Shown here: positions 33,369-43,002 of the stretch, one piece after another | Position numbering within the stretch: the first letter of the stretch is position 1 | How the letters are laid out: each line of letters begins with the position of its first letter | Assembly: GCA_039707465.1 (NCBI GenBank) | Contig: CM077647.1 | Span: 119,848,610 to 119,912,609 of the forward strand | DNA: 64,000 bases | Source: Rhabdophis nuchalis | Lineage: Eukaryota; Chordata; Lepidosauria; Squamata; Natricidae | Direction: 5' to 3' | Position numbers and translations under genes: made by a program | Notes under the pieces: model-generated | The model's database searches: none | Seen by the model: only the letters and a program-made list of their open reading frames with translations | Told to the model about the DNA's origin: nothing

Positions 33369-34148
33369 GTATTTTATTTTTCCACCTTTGGCACATAATA
33401 CAAGAAAGAAATTCACAAAGCATGATGATAATGATGATGATTGCTTCTTCCTGACAGTATCTGCCCTTCCTACCAGATCAGATAGGGTAGGTACTCTCCA
33501 GTTCCTTTCCTGAAGTCTTGCCATCTAGTGGGAGCTCAGAAGTATGCCTTTTTCTGTGGCTAATGGAACACCCACCTCCCAAAGGATTTGGCAAACCCAG
33601 ATGCAGGGATGGAAAAAGAATATCTGAAGCTGGTGGTGAAACATCCAAAGACTCTGGAGGCTGGTTTTTTTTTTTTCATTTTATGGTCTAATAGTTTCAT
33701 TTTATGTTGTATTAATTTTATTATTATTACTACTCAGAATTTTGTTTAAGATGGGCAGCCATACAAATATTCCTTATAGAGGTAAAGTCTGGCATTCCAC
33801 AGAAATGCTTACTTTCTTCTTCCATTGAAAAAGCCACAACATATCTGCAAAAATGGAAAATGTATGCAATTGCAGATGTTGCCCTTGTTGACGGCAAAAT
33901 TCAGATGTTCTCTTCATATCCTACTTCTGTAGTTTGCTGGGGACACCAGTTAGCTTTTCTGGCATTGGCTGTTTTCTCTAAACATAAGTTCTCTAAACTG
34001 CAGAACCCTTGTGTGTAATATCGTTTTGAAAATAGGCTTGTTTGCAATCGTCATGTACAAAATCTGTGCATGAAGAACAAACCAGTTGCAAAAAAACCTT
34101 AGATCTTATTGTTGAACAACAAACTCTCTAATTTCTGTTCTTTATCAG

Positions 34149-34187
34149 ACCTTCACAAACACCTGCACCTCGTCCTGTGGAAAAAAT
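34149..34187 (+). CDS. LRRC37-like: LRRC37-like gene, exon 4 (39 nt, Pro-rich)
   Basis: This is flanked by TTATCAG and GTGAGT. It continues the phase from exon 3 and encodes RPSQTPAPRPVEK with phase-2 exit. Confidence 0.7.
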
Positions 34188-34244
34188 GTGAGTTATTATA
34201 TATACTACAAAATATGTATTAATGTTATATGCCTATGTATTATA

Positions 34245-34475
34245 GGACGTATCCTCTGCAATGATGTACTTGAAGACCTATTTATTTTGTGTGGCCGGCC
34301 TGGCGTAGTTTTAATTGTTTTTAGTAGGGGTTTTAGTAGGGTTTTAGGACAGGCTAATCATTTAATATATTTTTAGTGTATTTTACGTTTCATACTATTG
34401 ATTTTTATCGTTGCCTGTACATCGCCCTGAGTCCCGAAAGGGAGAAGGGAGGTATACAAATCTAATAAATAATAA
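34245..34475 (+). mobile_element. L2-type LINE 3' UTR fragment (intronic)
   Basis: The coding end is remnant only, followed by TTTTAATTGTTTTTAGTAGGGG text and CGCCCTGAGTCCCGAAAGGGAGAAGGGAGG, then an (AATAAT)n/(AAC)n tail. It is the same family as 47183-50640. Confidence 0.8.
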
Positions 34476-34574
34476 TAACAATAATAATAACAACAACAAC
34501 AACAACAACAACTACATTTTCCTCATATTTTAGCAATCCAAAAGTGGAAATATAATTCAATTAATATTTTAGAA

Positions 34575-34860
34575 ACAGCTACAATGGATACAGACCAGTT
34601 ACTGAAGAGGTTTGGCTATCAGGATAGAAGCCAGGAGGTGGTGAGTTCTAGTCTCACTTTGGGCATTAAGCCAGGAAGGTGACCTTGGGTCAGTCATTCT
34701 CTCAGCCCTAGGAAGGAGGCAATGGCAAATCACGTCCTAAATCTTTCCTAGAAAACTGCAGGGACAGTCTAGACATTTGCCAGAAGTCAACATTGATATA
34801 AAGGCACCACACAAACAGTGTTAGATAAATAAATACAATAAAAACCACTCAAAACTGTTT
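34575..34860 (+). mobile_element. tRNA-derived SINE (intronic)
   Basis: This contains GGAGGTGGTGAGTTCTAGTCTC (B-box-like), GACCTTGGGTCAGTCATTCTC, GGAGGCAATGGCAAATCACG, and GTCAACATTGATATAAAGGCACCACACAA. That order is typical of squamate tRNA-SINEs, possibly with a BovB-like 3' end. Confidence 0.6.
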
Positions 34861-35729
34861 AACTTAGAGCAAGAATGCCATCTGGGTTCAGAACCAATTA
34901 AACAACTGTGCCTTTAAGATATGCCTTTACATGTTCTTTAAAGCGTTAGCGCTTTAAGGCTTTAAAAGAACTGCAAAAGAAGTCCTTTATGTTGGGATCA
35001 GATTCTATTTTCTTCAAGGACACATACACATTTTATATTGGTTAAAATGAACTTGTTATTCTATTGCATCCTGTCCTGTAGGGCTGTTTCTCGAGGCATA
35101 GAAGAGACATTAACCACTGGTGCTTCCAGAAAGCTAATCCACTTCTAGTACCAAAGTTAGAGATATATTTGTTTATGTTCTTATTTATTGGATATGTGTT
35201 TTACCATTTCTTTTCCTGTGGACTCAAGATAGAATATAGGGGAGTCCACACTTTTTTTTTTACCCCAACAGCAACCAACCTGTGAGGTAGACTTATTTCA
35301 GGAAGTGACTGTCTCCAAATTACTCAGAGGGCTCCATGACATTTGTGGAGATTTGAACCTGGGTCTCCCCACACCTGGTCCAACAGTTTAACCCAGTTAT
35401 CCTTTCTGTCACACTCTCAACTATGACTCAACAAGCTGAAGCAGAATGAGAATACATAAAATAAATACATGTATATAAGAATCAAAGGTTTGAAAAAAGC
35501 TACCAGAATCTGCTTAGATGTTTTGGAAAAGCTAGACATCAAATTCAACAGAGCTGAGGCCCCGGGTCAGCAAAGCCATTTTAGGATTCTTATGAGCAAA
35601 CACACAATTGTTGCTATCTTGAGAGAAATTGTGAAATTCTGGGTTCACATAAGGAAATAAAAGATCACAACTTTGTTCTTTATTAACCATTGAAATTTGG
35701 ATTACTCTGTTTTTGCTTTATCTTCCTAG

Positions 35730-35834
35730 GGAAATAATGCCACTACCCCCACCAGCAGCAACTGAACCTCCAGCTCCAGCCCCAGCCCCAGCCCCAGTCT
35801 CAAAGACTATTAGAAAGGCCAGTTCAAAGAAACT
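35730..35834 (+). CDS. LRRC37-like: LRRC37-like gene, exon 5 (Pro/Ala-rich)
   Basis: This 105-nt exon has acceptor CTTCCTAG and donor ACT|GTGAGT. It reads MPLPPPAATEPPAPAPAPAP then VSKTIRKASSKK. The PA dipeptide run is a short in-frame repeat (CCAGCC)n. It enters and exits in phase 2. Confidence 0.75.
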
Positions 35835-35924
35835 GTGAGTATCAGTAGAGTGATATGTGTGGGATAGTATTCCTTTACTTAAAGGTAGATTCACCTATAG
35901 ATTCTAATTCATTCCGTTTATGAA

Positions 35925-36134
35925 AGGGCTATGGTGGTGCAGTGGTTAGAATGTGGTACTGAAGGCTAATTCCACTGCTCACTGTGAGGACTTCAATTCT
36001 GACTGACTCAAGATTGACTTGGCCTTCCATCCTTCCAGGACCATTAAAATGAGGACTCAGATTGTTGGGTACAATATGCTGACTCTGTAAAGCAGAATGA
36101 AGATGCATATAAGTCTTAGTGCTATTGCTATTCT
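35925..36134 (+). mobile_element. tRNA-derived SINE (intronic)
   Basis: It begins GGGCTATGGTGGTGCAGTGGTTAGAATG (A-box-like) and ends TAAGTCTTAGTGCTATTGCTATT. The middle has CTTGGCCTTCCATCCTTCCAGG and AAAATGAGGACTCAGATTGTTGGG. This is a widespread squamate SINE type. Confidence 0.75.
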
Positions 36135-36573
36135 TAATTATATTTATATACACTGATTGTGTTTCATAGTTGTTATACTAAGAGAGGGCGCTCCAAATTC
36201 CTAGCCTTATCTATAGACAAGCAAATTGGGAAGGAGCGATATTTGGTTTAATTTTCTCAGGAGGAAAAAAGAATCTCTAATATAGAATGGAGAAGACAAT
36301 TTATCTACAGCATGTTTCTCAATCACAGAACCTTTAAGATGAGTGGATGTCATCTCCCAAAATTCCCTAGCCAGCCATGCTTAATATTACCATCTTAAAG
36401 TCCCTGAGGTTGAGAAAATCCAGTCTAAACTTCCTTTCATTTTAAGACGTTTGAAAAGAAATGAGCCATTATCCTTCCTGGGATAATGTGTCCATAGGAA
36501 GGACTCAATCTCAGTTGTAGCAGAGTTCTTTTTAACTTCTCTTCTGTTAAAACACTTTTCTCTTCTTTGTCAG

Positions 36574-36618
36574 GTCTAAAAAAGAAACACCCACTAGTGA
36601 AACCGCACCTACGACTGA
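36574..36618 (+). CDS. LRRC37-like: LRRC37-like gene, micro-exon 6a
   Basis: This 45-nt exon between TTTGTCAG and GTGAGT encodes SKKETPTSETAPTT, phase 2 in and out. It is the first of four tandemly duplicated micro-exons. Confidence 0.75.
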
Positions 36619-36778
36619 GTGAGTAGCAGAGCCTCTCAAGGATTTTCAATTAAATTACATCCTTTTTCCTCCAAGATATTTCCTGGGAATTTTACAATTT
36701 TAAATTGACAATTTTAGATGCATCAGAATTCTTTTTAACTTCTATTCAGTTAAAAAGTTTTTTTCTGTTCTTTGTCAG

Positions 36779-36820
36779 GTCAGAGAAAGAGACACCCACT
36801 AGTGAAACCGGACCGACTGA
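36779..36820 (+). CDS. LRRC37-like: LRRC37-like gene, micro-exon 6b
   Basis: This 42-nt exon encodes ESEKETPTSETGPT. Its acceptor TTTGTCAG, donor GTGAGT and flanking intron are nearly identical to micro-exon 6a, which lies 205 bp upstream. Confidence 0.75.
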
Positions 36821-36985
36821 GTGAGTAGCAGAGCCTCTCAAGCATTGTTAATTAAATTACATTCTTTTTCCTCCAAGATATTTCCTGGGAATTTTACATC
36901 TTTAAATTTTAAATTGACAATTTTAGATGAAGCACAATTTTGTTTAACTTCTATTCTCTTAAAATGTTTTTCTGTTCTTTGTCAG

Positions 36986-37027
36986 GTCAGAGAAAGAGAC
37001 GCCCAGTGAAACCGCACCAACAACTGA
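36986..37027 (+). CDS. LRRC37-like: LRRC37-like gene, micro-exon 6c
   Basis: This 42-nt exon encodes ESEKETPSETAPTT. It lies 207 bp after micro-exon 6b with the same splice sites and intron text. Confidence 0.75.
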
Positions 37028-37165
37028 GTGAGTAGTAGAGTCCCTCAAGGATTGTTCTTTAATTTATAACCTTTTTCCTCCAAGATATTTCCTGAGAAGA
37101 GAAGGAGACAATCTTAGTTGCAGCAGAATTTTTTTTAACCTCAATGTTTGTTTGTTCTTTGTCAG

Positions 37166-37210
37166 GTCAGAAAAAGAGACACCCGCTAGCGAAGACACTC
37201 CAAAGACTGA
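37166..37210 (+). CDS. LRRC37-like: LRRC37-like gene, micro-exon 6d
   Basis: This 45-nt exon encodes ESEKETPASEDTPKT. It lies 180 bp after micro-exon 6c and is the most diverged of the four. Confidence 0.75.
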
Positions 37211-38090
37211 GTGAGTACTACAGTCTGTCATGGGCTGTTCTTTCACTTACAACATTTTTCCTCCAAGTTATTTCTAAGTAATGCGTTTGTTTAAAACAAT
37301 ATCTAATTTGTACTGTTACTATTGCAGCTTCATAGTTATTAAAATCAACAACTTTACACACCTAAAAGTCTTTGCATGTATAAACTAAATATAAAATATG
37401 CTGAACGCAGAATTGTAACACCCTAATTCCTCCTCTACTGTAATTGGATGAAATAATCTGGAAAAATAAAAGGTCCATTGTTTAGTAGTTGAACACATTT
37501 CACATTCTAAGAGCATCCTGAATTAAAATTTTAAATTGGGGGAAGCAGAACTAGGAAGCAGAGGATGCCTCCTAGTTCCAGCACTCACTAACCTGGTTGA
37601 AACTACAAAGCAAAAAGCATCATTCTTTCCAGACTGCCCCACTCCCCAAACCCAAATGAGAGTTTCTAGCAGTGCAAGAAACTGCTACAAAACTGGTTTG
37701 CTTGCTGGTACAATAGGGATGCAGAAATGCCTTGCACAATGCTTTTGTGGATTGACCTCTTCTGCCACAAATCCATTTACCTGCAAACTATGTTCCAACC
37801 TGACTGGGACTTAGATAAAAGAAGGCTAAAAGCCCTGCATGGCATAGGTCCAGGCTATTTGAGGAACAGTCTCGGCCCATTGAGGCAGGCCCAATCCATT
37901 CATGTCAGCAGAGGAGGCGAGCTTCAGGCTCCGTCAGTCCAAGAATTGTGGCTGGTGGGGTCCAGGAGAAGGACCTTCTCTGCTGGGGCTACTGCCCATC
38001 GGAACAACTTACCCTTGAGGTGAGATCGTCTCCCATCCTTCTGACCTTCCATAAGGTTAGAACTGAAGATGTGACCCTGCCAGATGGCTT

Positions 38091-38117
38091 GGGTTAGAGT
38101 TAGGGTTAGGGTTAGGG
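38091..38117 (+). repeat. Telomere-like TTAGGG array (unit 1)
   Basis: There are four consecutive units of the form GGGTTA(G/g), the first with one change (TTAGAG). The array is inside the duplicated intron. Confidence 0.85.
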
Positions 38118-38337
38118 AGGTGGCTGGTGAATGAAGGGGCAATCCCACCTCTCCCCACCCCCGCCACTGAGCATGTTTATCTTTTATGTTGTAAGGGTTG
38201 CTTAGGAAGAAGATGGGTGGCAATTAAATCGAATAAATAAACAGATACATGAGGACAAGCTGACCAAGTGAAGATAAAATATTCAACTGCTGCCAGAACA
38301 ATACTTAAATTCTGCTTTTAATTTTTCTTTTAACCAG

Positions 38338-38382
38338 GGCTTCAGAAGAAGGAGAAGAAACCGAAGGTGGTTCTGCAAAAGC
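38338..38382 (+). CDS. LRRC37-like: LRRC37-like gene, micro-exon 7a
   Basis: This 45-nt exon between TTTTAACCAG and GTAAGT encodes ASEEGEETEGGSAK, phase 2 in and out. Confidence 0.75.
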
Positions 38383-38751
38383 GTAAGTAGCTTCAGTGGG
38401 CAAGTCAGGAGGATTTCTCTTTAAGAATTTTTGAAGGGATTCAGAATGCATTATGCACTATGTTCCAACCTGACTGGGACTTAGATAAAAGAAGGCTAAA
38501 AGCCCTGCATGGCATAGGTCCAGGCTATTTGAGGAACAGTCTCGCCCCATTGAGGCAGGCCCAATCCACTCATGTCAGCAGAGGAGGCGAGCTTCAGGCT
38601 CCGTCAGTCCAAGAATTGTGGCTGGTGGGGTCCAGGAGAAGGACCTTCTCTGCTGGGGCTCCTGCCCATCGGGACAACTTGCCCTTAAGGTGAGATCGTC
38701 TCCCATCTTCCATAAGGTTAGAACTGAAGATGTGACCCTGCCAGATGGCTT

Positions 38752-38772
38752 GGGTTAGGGTTAGGGTTAGGG
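38752..38772 (+). repeat. Telomere-like TTAGGG array (unit 2)
   Basis: There are three exact GGGTTA steps, one unit shorter than the copy at 38091-38117. Confidence 0.85.
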
Positions 38773-38992
38773 AGGTGGCTGGTGAATGAAGGGGCAATCC
38801 CACCTCTCCCCACCCCCGCCACTGAGCATGTTTATCTTTGTTGTAAGGGTTGCTTAGGAAGAAGATGGGTGGCAATTAAATCGAATAAATAAACAGATAC
38901 ATGAGGAGGACAAGCTGACCAAGTGAAGATAAAATATTCAACTGCTGCCAGAGCAATACTTAAATTCTGCTTTTAATTTTTCTTTTAACCAG

Positions 38993-39037
38993 GGCTTCAG
39001 AAGAAGGAGGAGAAACCGAAGGTGGTTCTGCAAAAGC
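38993..39037 (+). CDS. LRRC37-like: LRRC37-like gene, micro-exon 7b
   Basis: This duplicate of micro-exon 7a encodes ASEEGGETEGGSAK (one Glu to Gly change). Splice sites are unchanged and the phase is compatible, so both can be included. Confidence 0.75.
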
Positions 39038-39838
39038 GTAAGTAGCTTCAGTGGGCAAGTCAGGAGGATTTCTCTTTAAGAATTTTTGAAGGGATTCAGA
39101 ATGCATTATGGGATATTTAATGTGTAAAACACCTCATAAATCTCATTGTTTTATTTCACTGTTCAACAGTAGAAAGAAAAAGTTCTAGAAGGAAATAGGA
39201 AAAGGATGGAGCAAAATTAGAAAAGAGCAACAACTTTTTACCTTTTCCCGTTCTGGAGTACCAAACCCCTATTATGAAAGGGAGCAGATGCTCCTTTCGG
39301 TGTCTATTCATTGTATGTTTCTGTTGCATACATGTGGATGTAATTTCCAATCACTTTTCTATCTATCTGATTCCAACAGATTGGAGGCTTTTTCAGTTTT
39401 GCTTTTGTATTTAAATTGGATCCTATATTTACTCCTATACTGGATCCTATATTTGAAGAATAGTCAGAAACCTCCTGCTCGCCTTAGGGCTTCACTTCTC
39501 CCTTTCCTATCCTCACCATGGATAGAAAGTGAGGCTGCCAGACCCAAAGTAGCTATTGGGAGAAGATTCTATGGGTGAATGCAGAGGCCTTTTCTCTTAG
39601 AGCAACTGGCTATGAGAGGGTTGTTCAAATGCAGCTCTGAAACACTGAGATTCTTGCTCTTCTCAAAAAAATAATGGCACCTCAATATATGGATATTTCC
39701 TTAGAAGCCCCTGAGAATAAGGGTGCTGGATCAATTATAATAATAATAGCTTGACAAAAGTTGAAGAGACTGATTAGAAAAATACGTAGTTTTATAACCA
39801 CATCATAATATCATCTTTTATTCCTTTTATATCTACAG

Positions 39839-39872
39839 AGAGTCAGAAGGAGAGGAAGAGGAAGAAGACTAA
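39839..39872 (+). CDS. LRRC37-like: LRRC37-like gene, terminal exon (acidic end, stop TAA)
   Basis: The acceptor is TATATCTACAG. The phase-2 entry gives AESEGEEEEED and TAA at 39870-39872. With exons 1-7b, the model without the two uncertain exons has 3729 nt, a complete frame of 1242 codons plus stop. Confidence 0.75.
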
Positions 39873-39914
39873 TCCTACTTATACAGAACATTGTTTATTG
39901 CAATATATTTTACT

Positions 39915-39920
39915 ATTAAA
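39915..39920 (+). terminator. Candidate polyadenylation signal ATTAAA
   Basis: ATTAAA lies 43 bp after the stop codon, followed by T-rich text (TGTTATTTTATTGTTATT) suitable as a downstream element. The 3' UTR would be short. Confidence 0.5.
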
Positions 39921-40641
39921 TATGTTATTTTATTGTTATTCGTATCTTGAGGCTTTAAAACATTTCAGAATAGCTATTCTCCCATCTGGAGCAACTGCAA
40001 TTGGGTTGGGCCAAGGTTCTTATTACTGACAGCCCTGTTGGCTACCATTGATAAAATCTATATAGGTTCCTGGTGCCAGAATGATGTGTTACAAATGTGT
40101 GCATGACATTTGTGTAGCGGCAGGATTACTCTCGTATGTATGTATTCATTTATTTATTGCATCTCTATAAAATGTTAAGTAATGTTTTCTAGGTTACCAA
40201 ATGCAGAATACGTTCTTTTTATATCTGTAACTAAAATTATGACTATAAACTGTAACACGCACACACACAAACACACACAAGCAGGGAGTGAAATAAGACT
40301 CACGGTGTGACTGAGAATCCACAACACTTACAATACAAAATGAAAATTTAACAGATATTAAAAAGACTGAGGAATAAAACAATATTCACTTGATGGCAAA
40401 ATAACAAAATTAGCTGCATAAGACTGTTCTCTTTTGCAAACTTGTCAGGAGCAAAAATAAATAAATAAATAAAACAGCTTTTGAAAAAAGCTTTCAGGGT
40501 TCAAATTGAGAGATGTGAGAATTTCACATCACTCAATTTTAATATGGAAAAAAGAAGGAAATCCTTAATGGGATTCTTCTACCACTATTAGAAACTAGCA
40601 ATTCAAGCAATAATATAACTAGTTCAAGCCTCACCTCCAGC
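39921..40641. other. No gene recognised downstream of the LRRC37-like gene
   Basis: There is only a short CA-rich tract (40257-40280) and low-complexity A/T text. Confidence 0.4.
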
Positions 40642-40971
40642 CAGTGGTGGGATTCAAATAATTTTAAAATTGGTTCTCTGCCCTAATGACCAGCTGGGTG
40701 GGCGGGACTTGTTGGTCTGGGTGGGCATGGCAAAATCAATATCACTCACGTTGATGGGTACTTCACCTTAGCTGTTATAATGTAATAAAGGTTAACCAGA
40801 GAGACGGATTCTGTAAGCAGGGCAATAAAGATTAGGCTAGAAACAACACCAGAATGCTTCCTTCCTGCCATCTTACAGGATTAGCCCTGTAAAGTGGAAA
40901 AAAACAAAATGGGATTTCTTCCAATAACTGGTTCTCCCGAATAGGTGTGAACTGGCTGAATCCTACCACTA
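40642..40971. mobile_element. hAT-type MITE (CAGTGGTGGGATTC family)
   Basis: The termini CAGTGGTGGGATTCAAA and, reversed, TAGTGGTAGGATTCAGC are flanked by CCTCCAGC and TCTCCAGC (7 of 8 identical). No coding potential is visible. Confidence 0.75.
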
Positions 40972-42097
40972 TCTCCAGCATACTATTAATATTGCCTGTC
41001 CAACCCTTAATAGAAGGGTTGGTGGTATCAAAAGCTCCAATGAAATCAAAGTGGAACCTTATTTGTTCCTGAGGTATTGCTGTTCTTCATTTAAAAATAG
41101 AGCTATTGATCGAAAGTCACATGGCAAAGCAAGGTGTCTGCCTTGCTATATGGGTTTATAGTATGATAAACAAGCATTCTTGCAGCTATGGGAAAATTAT
41201 TGTATTTATAGCAGAAGCCACAAAGTGAAGCCATCTTGCTATTTTTACATTCTCAGTGGTAGATGAAGAAAAATAAATATGATTGAGAGATTATCAACTA
41301 CAATTATAATAAATAAAACATATTAAAAAGAAACAGGGAAAGGCAATATTTACATAGTAAAGGTTTTGGGGAAGTGGCAAGTGTCCAGTAGATGTCTAAG
41401 AACCACGTCCGTAGATGCCTGAGAGATATCAGGAGCGGCACCATTTCAGTTGAGGTAGAAGTGGAAGGTTGCAGACAGGAAATCCTAGGAATCTGATTTG
41501 ATGGCAACTGTTGGGGAAGCTTGGCAAGTCCTTGTCTGAGTACCTGGGGTTATTTCTATTGCTGGGCCAAGCAACACTGTTAAGGAGACAGCAGAGCCTG
41601 GGAACTCCAGTTTTAAGAAATGGAACCTCGAGACAATAAGTGTAATTGAAGGTGAAAGATTGAAGTTTGGTGCCTTCTAATCAGTGTTGACCTCTGGAGA
41701 CTGTCTGGAGAAATCCCTGCACTTTTCTTGGAAAGATTTGTGAAATGAGTTTGGGGCATTGACAGGTTTTAAAATAAACAAATAGAAAACAACAATGTTG
41801 ATTAAGAATATGTCTTCTCAGGAGGCTTCTGGTTGATATTGTGATGATATCAGACATAGGGAATGGGTCTCTGCATTCCCTATGCTGACCTCCCACTGAA
41901 GAGGAGCCATAATCCCCCTGCAGAGGCGGTGAAGCAAAGATGGGTGCCCTGTGAGGTTGAGGAGAAGCACAGCTGTCCTGTATGGCCTGGAGGTCTTTTT
42001 CCTCTCAGCAACGACAAGGAGAAGAGACAGCCTAAAGATAGCTGCCACAAATCTGGGACAACTAAAAATAACAATTAAGACTGGTGCTGGAGTGAAT
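40972..42097. other. No feature recognised
   Basis: There are short unsupported frames only (for example 41681-42078). No splice-flanked exon or transposon end was found. Confidence 0.35.
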
Positions 42098-42099
42098 TA

Positions 42100-43002
42100 C
42101 CATATTTTTTGGAGTATAAGATACACCTTTTTCCTCCTTAAAAGACGGTAAAAATTTGGATGCATCTTATACACCAAATATAGCCCCACTCACCCACTAT
42201 CCCCCACCCTCTGGCCTCTGTCCAGGGGTGAAATCCAGCAGGTTCTGACAGGTTCTGGAGAACCAGTAGCGGAAATTTTGAGTAGTTCAGAGAACCGGGA
42301 AATGCCAATGCCAGAGTGGGGTGGGAATGGAAATTTTGAAGTATCCTTCCTTTGCCACACCAATCCAGCCACAACCACCAAACCACACTATGCCCAACAA
42401 ACCACACCCACTGAATCGGTAGTAAAAAAAACTTGAATTTCAACACTGCCTCTGCCTCTGCCTTCTTGCAGCAAACGGGGAAAATGGGGTTTGCGGAGGC
42501 TGCAATAGGCTATAGCAATCCCTGCAGCCTGAAACAGCTGATTATTAGAAAGTGCACTTAAACTGAAAGTGAAACTTGCTGTTTGCTCCACAAGGCAAAT
42601 TGCTGGGAGGCAGAAGCAAAGGCCATAATAATAAATGCTTATAGAATGTTCAAATTATTAGACTTATTTTTTAAAGACTGCTTTATTACTGAAAGCTTAA
42701 CAAAACAAAAAAGCTTTTTAAAATAAATGCTTGATCTGAAGAGGCTCAGTGCTATGGTATCTTCTTTTAAATAGCAGTGAATAACTATACTTCCAGAAAG
42801 CACATCAATTTTAACAGCATCTGTACAAGTATAGTTTGAAATGTAACACTACAAACAGTGCATATTGTCTGTACTGTTCCTTGTTTGTTGCAAGGAGGCA
42901 AATTGCTGAGAGGCAGAAGCAGATTTTTTTTCCTCTTGTTTTCCTCTCCAAAAGCTAGGTGTGTCTTACACTTCAGAGCGTCTTATATGCTGAAAAATAT
43001 GG
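42100..43002. mobile_element. TA-target MITE with a nested hAT-type MITE
   Basis: The ends CCATATTTTTTGGAGTATAAGA and, reversed, CCATATTTTTCAGCATATAAGA lie between TA dinucleotides. The family recurs at 60285-60696 and 62269-62642. This copy is enlarged by the insert at 42223-42448 and by unassigned sequence. Confidence 0.65.
42223..42448. mobile_element. hAT-type MITE nested in the TA-target MITE
   Basis: The ends are CAGGGGTGAAATCCAGC and, reversed, CAGTGTTGAAATTCAAG. The flanks are CCTCTGTC and CCTCTGCC (7 of 8). It contains AATTTTGAGTAGTTCAGAGAACC, the uninterrupted form of a site that carries a TA-target MITE at 60285. Confidence 0.75.

Larger units (their letters stand above)
37788..38457 (+). 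repeat. Tandem duplication, unit 1 (exon plus LINE fragment)
   Basis: The unit begins CTATGTTCCAACCTGACTGG and ends with TTCAGAATGCATTATGCA. It holds an L2-type LINE fragment (KALHGIGPGYLRNSL, RRRTFSAG), a short TTAGGG array and micro-exon 7a. The next 653 bp repeat it almost exactly. Confidence 0.9.
38458..39110 (+). repeat. Tandem duplication, unit 2
   Basis: This is a near-identical copy of 37788-38457 with a few substitutions and small deletions (including one TTAGGG unit). The unit boundary reads GCATTATGCA|CTATGTTCC. Confidence 0.9.
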
